Assembly: GCF_001427125.1 (NCBI RefSeq)
Contig: NZ_LMGK01000020.1
Coordinates: 400,160-464,159, forward strand
DNA: 64,000 nt
From: Pseudomonas sp. Root562
GTDB lineage: Bacteria; Pseudomonadota; Gammaproteobacteria; Pseudomonadales; Pseudomonadaceae
Direction: 5' to 3'
Part shown: positions 9,133-18,095 of the stretch, piece after piece
Layout: each line of letters opens with the position of its first letter
How positions within the stretch are numbered: the stretch's first letter is position 1
Notes under the pieces: generated by a model
What the model saw: only the letters and a program-made list of their open reading frames with translations
Databases searched by the model: none
Told to the model about the DNA's origin: nothing
Made by a program: the position numbers and the translations under genes

Positions 9133-11421
9133 ATGTCCAGCACCCACGCATCACCAAAGAGATCACCGCTTGCCCGGCTCGCCCTGGCCATTTCCCTGAG
9201 TGCCCTCGGCCTGTCTTTCTGCGCCGGCAATGCCCTGGCCCATGGTGGCCAAGCGGAAATGGTGCCACTGCAGGCGGGTCTTGAAGCGTTTGGGGCCACG
9301 GTCAAATGGGACGATTATTCGAACCTGTTCACCATTGCCAAGGATGGGGTCTACCTCAAGGTCAAGCCTGACAGCAAAGTCGCCATGCTCAACGGCAAGC
9401 GCATCGAGCTGACGGTGCCGGTGGTGTTCAAGGACCATACGGCGTTCATGTCCAAGGACTTCATCAACCAGGTGTTCCAGTCCGGCCTGGACAAGACCTT
9501 CGTTGTCGAAACCCGCCCCAGCCCGCTCAACCCCTTGAGCGCGGCTGAAATCACGGCGGCGGTGGACATCGTCAAACAATCGGAAAACTACAAACCTGGC
9601 TTTCGCTTCACCGAAGTCTCGGTCAAGGAACCGCCGAAGGATCAGGTGTGGAACTTCGTCCTTACGGGGCAAAACGTCAGCCAGCCGCGCCAGGCTTCGA
9701 TCGTGGTACTGGACGGCAAGCATGTGATCGAAGCGTTGGTCGATCTCGACAGCAAACAGCTCAAGTCCTGGACACCGCTGCAAGGCGCCCATGGCATGGT
9801 GTTGCTGGACGATTTCGCCACGGTGCAGACCGCCGTGGAAACCAGCCCGGAATACGCGCAAGCCTTGGCCAAGCGCGGTATCACCGATGTGAAGAAGGTC
9901 GTGGCGACACCGCTGACCGTCGGTTACTTCGACGGCAAGGACGGCCTGGCGCAGGACAAACGCCTGCTGAAAATCGTCAGCTACCTGAATGTCGATGACG
10001 GCAATTTTTGGGCGCACCCGATCGAAGGCCTGGTGGCGATTGTCGATCTGGAACAGAAAAAACTGATCAAGATCGAAGACGACGCGCTGATCCCGGTGCC
10101 GATGAAACCGACGCCGTATGACGGACGTGGACGCCAGGCCGTGGCCGTCAAACCGCTGGAAATCATCGAACCCGAGGGCAAGAACTACACCATCAGCGGC
10201 AACAGCATTCACTGGCAGAACTGGGATTTCCATGTTCGCCTCGACTCGCGGGTCGGGCCGATCCTGTCCACCGTTACTTACGACGACAAGGGCAAGAAAC
10301 GCAAGATCATGTACGAAGGCTCGCTGGGCGGGATGATCGTGCCTTACGGCGACCCCGATGTCGGTTGGTACTTCAAGGCCTACCTGGACTCAGGCGACTA
10401 CGGCATGGGCACCCTGACTTCACCGATTGCCCGCGGCAAAGACGCGCCGCAAAACGCCGTGTTGCTGGACGCCACCATCGCCGACTACACCGGCGCACCA
10501 ACCGCCATCCCCCGGGCCATCGCGGTATTCGAGCGCTATGCCGGCCCGGAGTACAAACACCAGGAAATGGGCCAGCCCAACCTCAGCACCGAGCGGCGTG
10601 AACTGGTGGTGCGCTGGATCAGCACCGTGGGCAACTACGACTACATCTTCGACTGGGTCTTCCAGCAGAACGGCACCCTCGGCATCGATGCCGGTGCCAC
10701 CGGTATCGAAGCGGTCAAGGGCGTGAAATCCAGGACCATGCACGAAGATACCGCCAAGGAAGACACCCGCTACGGCACTCTGCTCGACCACAACATTGTC
10801 GGCACCACGCACCAGCACATCTACAATTTCCGCCTCGATATGGATGTGGACGGCGAGCAGAACTCGCTGGTGGAAGTGAACCCGGTGGTGTTGCCCAACG
10901 ACCGCGGCGGACCGCGCACCAGCACCATGCAGACCGAGACCAGAGTAATCACCAGCGAACAGCAAGCGGCGCAGAAATTCGACCCGTCGACCGTGCGCCT
11001 GCTGACCAACTTCAGCAAGGAAAACAAGGTCGGCAACCCGGTGTCCTACCAGTTGATTCCGTATGCCGGCGGCACGCACCCGGTGGCCAAGGGTGCCAAC
11101 TTCGGCAAGGACGAATGGCTCTACCACCGGCTGAGTTTCATGGACAAGCAACTGTGGGTGACGCAGTACAACCCGGAGGAAAAGTACCCGGAAGGCAAAT
11201 ACCCGAACCGCTCGGACAAGGACTCGGGGCTGGGGCAGTTCACCCAGGACAACCAGTCCATCGAGAACACCGACAATGTGGTCTGGCTGACCACCGGCAC
11301 CACCCACATCGCCCGCGCCGAGGAATGGCCGATCATGCCGACCGAATGGGTGCATGTGCTGCTCAAGCCGTGGAACTTCTTTGATGAAACGCCAACGTTG
11401 AATCTCAATTCAGCGAAGTAA
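9133..11421 (+). CDS. tynA: Primary-amine oxidase (copper/TPQ), TynA
   Basis: This 762-residue periplasmic enzyme oxidises phenylethylamine, tyramine and similar amines to the aldehyde, ammonia and hydrogen peroxide. A signal peptide (cleavage near AHG, residue 37) is followed by a Cu_amine_oxidN1 domain (about 40-125), the N2/N3 domains and the catalytic domain. Tyr 502 in VGNYDYIF is the residue converted to topaquinone. The general base lies in YLDSGDYGMG. Copper ligands are His 560 and His 562 (THQH) and His 725. The start at 9133 follows AGGAA and matches the length of E. coli TynA (757 aa). Its neighbour feaR and the paa cluster support a role in feeding phenylacetate catabolism. No phenylacetaldehyde dehydrogenase gene is nearby. 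Confidence 0.93.
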   Translation: MSSTHASPKRSPLARLALAISLSALGLSFCAGNALAHGGQAEMVPLQAGLEAFGATVKWDDYSNLFTIAKDGVYLKVKPDSKVAMLNGKRIELTVPVVFKDHTAFMSKDFINQVFQSGLDKTFVVETRPSPLNPLSAAEITAAVDIVKQSENYKPGFRFTEVSVKEPPKDQVWNFVLTGQNVSQPRQASIVVLDGKHVIEALVDLDSKQLKSWTPLQGAHGMVLLDDFATVQTAVETSPEYAQALAKRGITDVKKVVATPLTVGYFDGKDGLAQDKRLLKIVSYLNVDDGNFWAHPIEGLVAIVDLEQKKLIKIEDDALIPVPMKPTPYDGRGRQAVAVKPLEIIEPEGKNYTISGNSIHWQNWDFHVRLDSRVGPILSTVTYDDKGKKRKIMYEGSLGGMIVPYGDPDVGWYFKAYLDSGDYGMGTLTSPIARGKDAPQNAVLLDATIADYTGAPTAIPRAIAVFERYAGPEYKHQEMGQPNLSTERRELVVRWISTVGNYDYIFDWVFQQNGTLGIDAGATGIEAVKGVKSRTMHEDTAKEDTRYGTLLDHNIVGTTHQHIYNFRLDMDVDGEQNSLVEVNPVVLPNDRGGPRTSTMQTETRVITSEQQAAQKFDPSTVRLLTNFSKENKVGNPVSYQLIPYAGGTHPVAKGANFGKDEWLYHRLSFMDKQLWVTQYNPEEKYPEGKYPNRSDKDSGLGQFTQDNQSIENTDNVVWLTTGTTHIARAEEWPIMPTEWVHVLLKPWNFFDETPTLNLNSAK

Positions 11422-11439
11422 AACGGTAAGCACATTACC

Positions 11440-11530
11440 TGTGGGAGCGGGCTTGCCCGCGATGACGGAGTGTCAGTGGACAGCATTGTTGTCTGATACA
11501 CCGCTATCGCGGGCAAGCCCGCTCCCACAG
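11440..11530. repeat. REPIN (GTGGGAGCGGGCTTGCCCGCGAT type, paired)
   Basis: Two inverted REP sequences, each containing GGGCTTGCCCGCGAT or its complement, flank about 40 nt and fill the gap between tynA and convergent feaR. Such pairs can form a long cruciform and probably end both transcripts. The same family recurs at 24744, 46537 and 61200. Confidence 0.85.
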
Positions 11531-11551
11531 GGTCAAGCGGTGCTCATGAAA

Positions 11552-12478
11552 TCAGGCGTACTGTTTGCGGTATTCGCCCGGTGCAATGCCGAAGCGCGAT
11601 TTGAACGCTGTGGAAAAGTAGCTCGAATCGGAAAACCCCCACGAATACCCCAGCACCGACAATTTCTGTTCCTTGCCTGACTGACGCAGGGATTCAGCGC
11701 ACAGGTCCAGCCGTCGGTTCTTGATGTAGCGCGCCACCACCAGGCCTTTCTTGGCAAACATCCGGTACAGACCTCGGGTCGACATGCCGACTTCCCGCGC
11801 CAGCCATTCCGGGCACAGTTCCTCGGAGCGGATGTTCGCGTCGATAAAGCTCAGGGTCTTGCGGAAGATCCGTTCATGCGGGTCTGTGCAATCGTCGGTC
11901 TGGCTGATGGCCGGACGCAGCAGGCTGACAATCGCTTCCAGGGTCGCTTCACTTTCCTGGCGGCTGAGGTTCTGCTGGCGCGTGGCATCGAGGATCAAGC
12001 GATGCGAAAGCATGGCAATGGGCGATGTCGCCGCGATCCGGTGGCCGCACTTGACCTGGTTGAAGCGCAGGGTTTGCTGGACCAGTTGATACGGCAGGAT
12101 CAACGACAATTGCCGGGAATTTTCGCTGTAGGTGAAATCACTGGGCCGCGAGGCATCGATCAGGGTGATGTCACCGGCGGACAACAGCACCTTGTCGTCG
12201 CCCTGGGCCATGCCTGCGGTGCCATCGAGCTGGAACACCGCAAAGTACTTGCCGTCCTCGCCCGCCGCCACTTGTTGCGGCGTGCGGTAGAGCCGTGCCT
12301 GGCAAGCATCGACGAAGCTGAGCTTTAAGGCATCGCTGTGGTATTCGCGGATCCGCCCGGCAAAGTCGCTGCCCAGGGGTTGTGCGTTGAAGGCGCCGCA
12401 GATCTGGTTGATCTGATGGATCCACTGATCGAACCCGTCCTGGCGCTGTGCGGTTGTAGAAATCATGTCAGGCCTCAC
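11552..12478 (-). CDS. feaR: AraC-family activator FeaR
   Basis: This 308-residue AraC/XylS regulator has an N-terminal AraC-binding-like region (about 20-190) and a C-terminal pair of helix-turn-helix motifs (about 205-305, with REVGMSTRGLYRMFAKKG and LSVLGYSWGFSDSSYFSTAFK). E. coli FeaR (301 aa) activates tynA and feaB in response to aromatic amines or their aldehydes. The convergent position beside tynA supports the same role here. A REPIN separates the two genes. The 5' end faces the end of paaX with about 90 nt between. Confidence 0.85.
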   Translation of the reverse strand: MRPDMISTTAQRQDGFDQWIHQINQICGAFNAQPLGSDFAGRIREYHSDALKLSFVDACQARLYRTPQQVAAGEDGKYFAVFQLDGTAGMAQGDDKVLLSAGDITLIDASRPSDFTYSENSRQLSLILPYQLVQQTLRFNQVKCGHRIAATSPIAMLSHRLILDATRQQNLSRQESEATLEAIVSLLRPAISQTDDCTDPHERIFRKTLSFIDANIRSEELCPEWLAREVGMSTRGLYRMFAKKGLVVARYIKNRRLDLCAESLRQSGKEQKLSVLGYSWGFSDSSYFSTAFKSRFGIAPGEYRKQYA

Positions 12479-12568
12479 GCAGGCTTATTTTTATTGTCTA
12501 CGCCAATCCACACGACATCGGGATGCTTCTAGTCTCCTGAACCGCACCTCTCCCTGAACAATGACGTG

Positions 12569-13492
12569 TTACTTGAGTCCGCCAAAACGTCGATAAAAGC
12601 TTTCACCGACATCCGGCAACGGACCATCGGCCGTCTCCAGTGCGCTGTTGAGCCACTCTTCGGCCTTGGCGTAAATCAAACGGTAAATATTGCGGCACAA
12701 CTGCCGGGCCGCACGCCCTTCCCAATCACCGGGCAACAACTCGTCGGGCAATTGCGGGTCGCGCAGCAGCAGTTTGCGGTACTCGTGAATCAGCAGAATC
12801 CGTGCCAGGAAGCAGTCCGAGGGTTGCAGGTTCTCCTGCTCGCGAAGCGCTTGCCAGAGCGGTCGGAACAGCTGGATGAACTCGCTGTAATGGGTCGCCA
12901 GTTCCTCGATGTTCCAGCTCTCGCGCACTTGCAGGCGCAGGGCCTTGGAGGCCAGCACATCCTGAGCGGTGGTTTCGAAGACGATGGTGTCTTCCTGGGC
13001 CCCCAGGTCGAGCAGCGTTGCGTTGATATCGGCACGGTCGCTGCGCGGGCAGGCCAGGACCACTGGCGAAATCGCACCAAAACCTTGCCACTCCAGTTCT
13101 TCGCGCACTTGTTTGCGCTTGTCCTGGGTCAACTGCGACAGCATCACCAGGCACCACGAACCGTCCCAGGCCGGCATGCTGGTGCTGTAGACCCGCTTGA
13201 ACGCCTTGTCGAAACGCCGGCGACCGGTGCCGGTCAGGCTGTAATAGCTACGGCGGCCGACTTTCTCGGCGGTCAGCCAGCCTTCCTTGGTCAAACGGAA
13301 AATCGAGGTGCGGATCAGCCGTTCGTTGATGCCGATCGGCTCGAGCAATTGAATCAGGCTGCCCAGCCACACGGTGCCACCGTGGGGCTCGATGGCATCA
13401 CCGTACAGCGTGATGATCAAGGAACTGGCGCGAATCGGCGTCTGCTCCTGGAAGCGCGTAATCAGATGGTTCAAGGGTGTCAGGGACGACAT
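12569..13492 (-). CDS. paaX: Phenylacetate repressor PaaX
   Basis: This 307-residue regulator of phenylacetate catabolism binds DNA until released by phenylacetyl-CoA. The N-terminal winged helix is visible at about 15-85 (LIQLLEPIGINERLIRTSIFRLTKEGW, shortened here by its helix breaks), followed by the PaaX central domain and a C-terminal domain (about 190-290). The length matches E. coli PaaX (316 aa). It is transcribed with the same polarity as paaY, 92 nt after it, and away from paaF. The repeated GTATCRC motifs before paaF and paaA are candidate operators. Confidence 0.9.
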   Translation of the reverse strand: MSSLTPLNHLITRFQEQTPIRASSLIITLYGDAIEPHGGTVWLGSLIQLLEPIGINERLIRTSIFRLTKEGWLTAEKVGRRSYYSLTGTGRRRFDKAFKRVYSTSMPAWDGSWCLVMLSQLTQDKRKQVREELEWQGFGAISPVVLACPRSDRADINATLLDLGAQEDTIVFETTAQDVLASKALRLQVRESWNIEELATHYSEFIQLFRPLWQALREQENLQPSDCFLARILLIHEYRKLLLRDPQLPDELLPGDWEGRAARQLCRNIYRLIYAKAEEWLNSALETADGPLPDVGESFYRRFGGLK

Positions 13493-13584
13493 GGGCGTAC
13501 CGAGCGAAAAAAGAAAAGGAATATACCGAATGCCGGGGTGTTAATCCCAATCCCTTGCAGGAGCCAGCCTGCAGGGGACCATGT

Positions 13585-14181
13585 TCACAAAGTGTTGCCT
13601 TTGGGGCGAAGGCCGCTGTCGCTGATTCGCGGCCGATCCGGCTCCGGTTCGCTCAGCGGTTCGCAAACCTGCATCTGCTCCAGGCAACGCTGGGCCAGTT
13701 GCTGGTATTCGCGCGTTCCCGCCTGCTTCCACGCCACTTCCTGATCGCTGAGGGTGCGCTTGACGCCGGCCGGTGCACCCATCACCAGCGATTGCTCCGG
13801 ACATTCGAACCCGGCCTTGACGAACGCCGCCGCCGAAACGAAAGAACGCGCACCGATCCGGGCGTTGTCCATGACCACCGCGTTCATCCCCACCAGCGCA
13901 TCGGCGCCGATCCGACAGCCGTGCAGCACCGCGCCGTGGCCGATGTGGCCGTTGCGCTCGACCACGGTGTCGCTGTCGGGGAAGCCGTGCATGACGCAGG
14001 TGTCCTGCAGGTTGGCGCCCTCCTCCAGCACGATCCGCCCGAAATCGCCACGCAGGCTGGCCAGCGGACCGACATAGCAACGCGGGCCGATGATCACGTC
14101 ACCTATCAATACAGCGGACGGGTGCACATAAGCGCTTGGGTCAACCACTGGAGTCAGGCCATCAAGGCTGTAGCAGGTCAT
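13585..14181 (-). CDS. paaY: PaaY hexapeptide-repeat thioesterase
   Basis: This 198-residue protein has the left-handed beta-helix of the gamma-carbonic-anhydrase-like group, with repeats such as VHPSAVLIGDVIIG, GHIGHGAVLHGC and ALVGMNAVVMD. PaaY hydrolyses CoA thioesters that build up when the ring-opened phenylacetate intermediate cyclises. I chose the start at 14181 (MTCYSLDGLTPVV) because it aligns with E. coli PaaY; a longer frame begins at 14208. It lies upstream of paaX on the same strand and divergent from paaFGHIJK. Confidence 0.88.
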   Translation of the reverse strand: MTCYSLDGLTPVVDPSAYVHPSAVLIGDVIIGPRCYVGPLASLRGDFGRIVLEEGANLQDTCVMHGFPDSDTVVERNGHIGHGAVLHGCRIGADALVGMNAVVMDNARIGARSFVSAAAFVKAGFECPEQSLVMGAPAGVKRTLSDQEVAWKQAGTREYQQLAQRCLEQMQVCEPLSEPEPDRPRISDSGLRPKGNTL

Positions 14182-14208
14182 GGCAGGTTCCTTCACAAAG
14201 CGATGCAA

Positions 14209-14529
14209 TTAATGACTCATTTTGTATCACATCACTTTTGCAATCACAAAGACTAAAAAGCGTATCACTTGAAACAGCCCTTTCCGACGAATGCCAGCAG
14301 GGTCCTAAAATCAACGAAAAACCCAATAAAACCGAGTCAAATCACTCACACAGGGCCCCTCAATCGCAGTGACATCAAACCAGAAGACCCTCAATTAAGA
14401 CACATTAATTCTATTTTCATATTGCTTTTACGTATCACGTTGTAGCTATACTTTGGCAAAACCGGCCCCAGCGGCCGATCCAATAACGAGCCGGCATCAC
14501 GCCGAGCGTGCACCGTGAGGGCATCCGCC
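14209..14529. promoter_or_regulatory. Divergent paaY-paaF control region with GTATCAC repeats
   Basis: This 321-nt gene-free stretch is AT-richer than its flanks. GTATCAC occurs three times in one orientation, at 14224-14230, 14262-14268 and 14432-14438; the last two are preceded by C. The copy at 14432 lies in a stretch resembling a promoter for paaF. A closely related inverted pair lies before paaA. I infer a binding site for PaaX or another paa regulator; the motif differs from the E. coli PaaX TGATTC site. Confidence 0.45.
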
Positions 14530-15303
14530 ATGCCTCTAACCCTTGCCGTCGAGTTGATCGAGCCTGGCGTCCGCCTGATTACCCTGCAGCGCCCACAAGC
14601 ATTGAACGCCCTGACCACTGAGTTACTCGGTGAACTGGCCGATGAACTGAATGCTGCGCAAGCCGATCCCGACACCCGCGTCGTCGTACTCACCGGCAGC
14701 CGCAAAGCCTTCGCCGCTGGCGCCGACATCAAGGAAATGGCTGAGCGCGATCTGGTCGGTATCCTTGACGATCCGCGCCAGGCATCGTGGCAAGCCATTA
14801 CCCGCTTCAGCAAACCGCTGATCGCCGCCGTCAACGGCTTCGCCTTGGGCGGTGGCTGCGAACTGGCGATGCACGCCGACATCATCATTGCAGGCCTCGA
14901 CGCCCGCTTCGGCCAGCCGGAAATCAATCTCGGGATCATGCCCGGCGCGGGCGGTACCCAACGCCTGTTGCGCGCGGTCGGCAAATCCATGGCCATGCAA
15001 ATGGTCCTCACCGGCGAACCGATCGATGCCCGCCAGGCCCAACGCGCCGGGCTGGTCAGCGAAGTGACGCAACCGGAATTCACCGTCGAACGCGCCCTGC
15101 ACATTGCCCGCAGCATCGCGGTCAAGGCGCCGCTGGCAGTACGCCTGGCCAAGGAAGCCCTGCTCAAAGCCATGGACACCGACCTCGCCAGCGGCCTGCG
15201 CTTCGAGCGCCACGCCTTCACCGTGCTGGCCGGCACCCGCGATCGCAACGAAGGCATTGCCGCCTTTCAGGAAAAACGCCTGCCGACCTTTACCGGCCAG
15301 TAA
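14530..15303 (+). CDS. paaF: 2,3-dehydroadipyl-CoA hydratase PaaF
   Basis: This 257-residue crotonase hydrates 2,3-dehydroadipyl-CoA to 3-hydroxyadipyl-CoA in the lower phenylacetate pathway. The oxyanion-hole motifs AAGADIKEMAE and NGFALGGGCELAMHAD are present. Both glutamates expected of a hydratase are there, one in GGGCE and one in GQPEINLG. The start at 14530 is preceded by GAGGG and aligns with E. coli PaaF; a GTG five codons earlier is possible. It is the first gene of the paaFGHIJK run. Confidence 0.92.
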   Translation: MPLTLAVELIEPGVRLITLQRPQALNALTTELLGELADELNAAQADPDTRVVVLTGSRKAFAAGADIKEMAERDLVGILDDPRQASWQAITRFSKPLIAAVNGFALGGGCELAMHADIIIAGLDARFGQPEINLGIMPGAGGTQRLLRAVGKSMAMQMVLTGEPIDARQAQRAGLVSEVTQPEFTVERALHIARSIAVKAPLAVRLAKEALLKAMDTDLASGLRFERHAFTVLAGTRDRNEGIAAFQEKRLPTFTGQ

Positions 15304-15340
15304 TCACTGAATTCGAGATCTCCAAGAGAGCGCCAAGAAC

Positions 15341-16132
15341 ATGAACTTCGAACACATCCTGTTTTCCATCGAGGCCGGCGTCGCCCTGCTCAGCCTCAAT
15401 CGCCCGGACCAGCTCAACAGCTTCAACACCCAGATGCATGGCGAGGTCAAAGAAGCGCTCAAACAAGTGCGGCAAAACCCGGACGTGCGCGTGCTGCTGC
15501 TGACCGGTGAAGGTCGCGGCTTCTGCGCCGGGCAGGATCTGAGCGACCGCAACGTCGCCCCGGGCAGCGCCGTGCCGGATCTGGGCGAGTCCATCGAGAA
15601 GTTCTACAACCCGCTGATCCGCCAGCTGCGCGACCTGCCGATGCCGGTGATTTGCGCGGTCAACGGTGTGGCAGCCGGGGCCGGTGCCAACATTCCACTG
15701 GCCTGCGATCTGGTACTGGCGGCGCGCTCGGCGAGCTTCATTCAGGCGTTCTGCAAAATCGGCCTGATCCCTGATTCCGGTGGCACCTGGACCTTGCCGC
15801 GCCTGGTCGGCATGGCTCGGGCCAAGGCTCTGGCACTGCTGGGCAACCGCCTGAGTGCCGAACAGGCCGAACAATGGGGCTTGATCTACCAGTGCGTGGA
15901 CGACGCCGACCTGCGCGACGAAGCGCTGAAACTGGCCCGCCATCTGGCGACGCAGCCGACCTACGGCCTGGCGCTGATCAAGCGCAGCCTCAACGCCAGC
16001 CTGAGCAACAGCTTTGACGAACAGCTGGAACTGGAGCGTGACCTGCAACGTCTGGCCGGGCGCAGCGAGGACTACCGCGAAGGCGTCGGCGCCTTCATGG
16101 AAAAACGCACCCCAGTTTTCAAGGGGCGCTGA
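15341..16132 (+). CDS. paaG: 1,2-epoxyphenylacetyl-CoA isomerase PaaG
   Basis: This 263-residue crotonase-fold isomerase converts ring-1,2-epoxyphenylacetyl-CoA to oxepin-CoA and also shifts the double bond of dehydroadipyl-CoA. It lacks the first hydratase Glu (NGVAAGAGANIPLACD) and has Asp in GLIPDSGGTW, the catalytic Asp of PaaG. Length equals E. coli PaaG (262 aa). It follows paaF by 37 nt and precedes paaH by 3 nt. Confidence 0.93.
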   Translation: MNFEHILFSIEAGVALLSLNRPDQLNSFNTQMHGEVKEALKQVRQNPDVRVLLLTGEGRGFCAGQDLSDRNVAPGSAVPDLGESIEKFYNPLIRQLRDLPMPVICAVNGVAAGAGANIPLACDLVLAARSASFIQAFCKIGLIPDSGGTWTLPRLVGMARAKALALLGNRLSAEQAEQWGLIYQCVDDADLRDEALKLARHLATQPTYGLALIKRSLNASLSNSFDEQLELERDLQRLAGRSEDYREGVGAFMEKRTPVFKGR

Positions 16133-16135
16133 GTC

Positions 16136-17653
16136 ATGAGCGCACTCAACACCAACGCACGCATCGCCGTGATCGGCGCCGGTGCCATGGGCGCGGGCAT
16201 TGCCCAGATCGCGGCGCAGGCCGGGCATCCGGTGCTGCTGCTGGACAATCGCCCAGGCGCGGCCGCTCAAGCCATTGAAGGCATCGATCGGCAACTGGGC
16301 AAACGGGTCGAAAGCGGCAAGCTGTCGGCCGAATCGCGCACTGCAACCGTTGCTCGCCTGCAGGCGGTGGACGCCATCGAAGCCCTGGCCGACTGCGCGC
16401 TGATCATCGAGGCCATCGTCGAAAACCTCGAGGTCAAGCGTGCACTGTTCCGTCAGCTCGAAGGCATTTGCAGCGAACATTGCATCCTCGCCAGCAATAC
16501 CTCGTCGCTGTCGATCACCAGCATCGCTGCGCAGCTTGAACATCCTCACCGCTTGCTCGGCCTGCACTTCTTCAACCCGGCGCCAGTGATGGCGCTGGTG
16601 GAAATCGTCTCCGGGCTGGCCAGCGATCCGACATTGGCCGAGTGCCTGTACGACACCGCCAGGGCCTGGGGCAAAAAACCGGTGCACACCCGCTCCACAC
16701 CGGGCTTCATCGTTAACCGCGTGGCCCGGCCGTTTTACGCCGAAAGTCTGCGGATGCTTCAGGAAGGCGCGGCCGACTGCCCGACACTGGATGCGTTGAT
16801 GCGCGAGGCCGGTGGCTTTGCCATGGGCGCGTTCGAACTGACCGATCTGATCGGCCACGACGTCAACTACGCCGTGACCTGCTCGGTGTTCGACGCCTAT
16901 TACCAGGACACGCGCTTCCTGCCGTCGCTGATCCAGAAAGAGCTGGTCGACGGTGGACGTCTGGGGCGCAAGAGCGGCCAGGGTTTCTACAGCTACGCCC
17001 AAGGGGCAGAGCGCCCGCACACCACGCAAATCAGCAGCGACGCGCAGGTCGAGGTTTGTGCCGTGGAAGGCGACCTCGGTATCGCCCAAGGTTTGCTTGT
17101 GCGACTGCGCGAACAAGGCGTCCAGATCATCCAGCGCGATGGCAAGGGTTTGCTGCGGATCGGTGACGCCGTGCTGGCCTTGAGCGATGGGCGCATGGCC
17201 TGTCAGCGGGCTCGGGAAGACGGGCTGCGCAACCTGATCCTGCTGGATCTGGCGTTCGATTACGTCAACGCCAAACGCATCGCCATCAGCCATGCGGCTG
17301 GCATCGATCCACAGGCTCTTGAACAAGGCGTGGCCTTGCTGGAACGGGCCGGGCTCAAGGTCAGCCTGCTCAGTGACAGCCCGGCCCTCGCCGTGCTGCG
17401 CACCGTGGCGATGCTCGCCAACGAAGCGGCCGACGCCCTGCTGCAAGGCGTGGCGTCGGCTGCCGACATCGATCTGGCGATGCGCGCCGGGGTCAACTAT
17501 CCGCAGGGGCCGTTGGCCTGGGCTGATGCCATTGGCCTGTCGCACATTCTTGAAACGCTGGAAAACCTGCAGGCCAGTTATGGCGAGGAGCGCTACCGGC
17601 CGTCGCTGCTGCTGCGCCGTCGGGTCGCCGAAGGGAGACACTTCCATGACTAA
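16136..17653 (+). CDS. paaH: 3-hydroxyadipyl-CoA dehydrogenase PaaH
   Basis: This 505-residue NAD-dependent dehydrogenase makes 3-oxoadipyl-CoA. The Rossmann motif is GAGAMGAGIAQIAAQAG at about residue 14. The 3HCDH_N domain spans about 8-190 with catalytic His in LLGLHFFNPAPVM, and two 3HCDH C-terminal domains follow (about 190-290 and 410-495). It is about 30 residues longer than E. coli PaaH. Its end overlaps the paaI start by 8 nt, a sign of coupled translation. Confidence 0.92.
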   Translation: MSALNTNARIAVIGAGAMGAGIAQIAAQAGHPVLLLDNRPGAAAQAIEGIDRQLGKRVESGKLSAESRTATVARLQAVDAIEALADCALIIEAIVENLEVKRALFRQLEGICSEHCILASNTSSLSITSIAAQLEHPHRLLGLHFFNPAPVMALVEIVSGLASDPTLAECLYDTARAWGKKPVHTRSTPGFIVNRVARPFYAESLRMLQEGAADCPTLDALMREAGGFAMGAFELTDLIGHDVNYAVTCSVFDAYYQDTRFLPSLIQKELVDGGRLGRKSGQGFYSYAQGAERPHTTQISSDAQVEVCAVEGDLGIAQGLLVRLREQGVQIIQRDGKGLLRIGDAVLALSDGRMACQRAREDGLRNLILLDLAFDYVNAKRIAISHAAGIDPQALEQGVALLERAGLKVSLLSDSPALAVLRTVAMLANEAADALLQGVASAADIDLAMRAGVNYPQGPLAWADAIGLSHILETLENLQASYGEERYRPSLLLRRRVAEGRHFHD

Positions 17654-18095
17654 TCACCAAGCCATGACATTGGCCAGCGATTGTGCACAAGCATTGTTCC
17701 AGCGCGACACCGCCAGCCAGGCCATGGGCATGCGCCTGCTCTCGGCCGGCCCCGGTTGTGCCCGGGTCGGCATGACCGTGCGCGCGGACATGCTCCAGGG
17801 CCACGGCACTTGCCACGGCGGTTACCTGTTCGCCCTCGCCGACTCGGCGTTTGCCTTTGCCTGCAACAGCTACAACGAAGCCACCGTGGCCATCGGTTGC
17901 AGCATCGACTACATCGCCCCGGCCCGCCTGGGTGACACGCTCAACGCCGACTGCATCGAGCAAAGCCGCTCCGGGCGCACCGGCAACTACGACGTGCGCA
18001 TTGAAAACCAGCAGGGCCAGTTGATCGCCCTGTTCCATGGCAAATCCTACAAAGTGCGCGGCCCGGTGCTGACGCAGGAGAACCCGAATGAATGA
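17646..18095 (+). CDS. paaI: Hydroxyphenylacetyl-CoA thioesterase PaaI
   Basis: This 149-residue hot-dog thioesterase is thought to release CoA from dead-end intermediates of the phenylacetate pathway. The family motif is clear: GTCHGGYLFALADSAFAF, with the catalytic Asp in it. I chose the ATG at 17646, which overlaps paaH by 8 nt, over a longer in-frame extension from 17292 that lies inside paaH. It overlaps paaJ by 8 nt, so paaHIJ are tightly coupled. Confidence 0.92.
   Translation: MTNHQAMTLASDCAQALFQRDTASQAMGMRLLSAGPGCARVGMTVRADMLQGHGTCHGGYLFALADSAFAFACNSYNEATVAIGCSIDYIAPARLGDTLNADCIEQSRSGRTGNYDVRIENQQGQLIALFHGKSYKVRGPVLTQENPNE

Noticed and set aside
11440..11530. Possible CRISPR repeats in the REP elements
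   Set aside because: The repeats are inverted pairs, not evenly spaced direct repeats, and no cas gene is present.
15290..17647. 785-codon open frame on the minus strand across paaG and paaH
   Set aside because: The plus-strand genes are certain members of the paa operon; the minus-strand frame is an antisense shadow without motifs.
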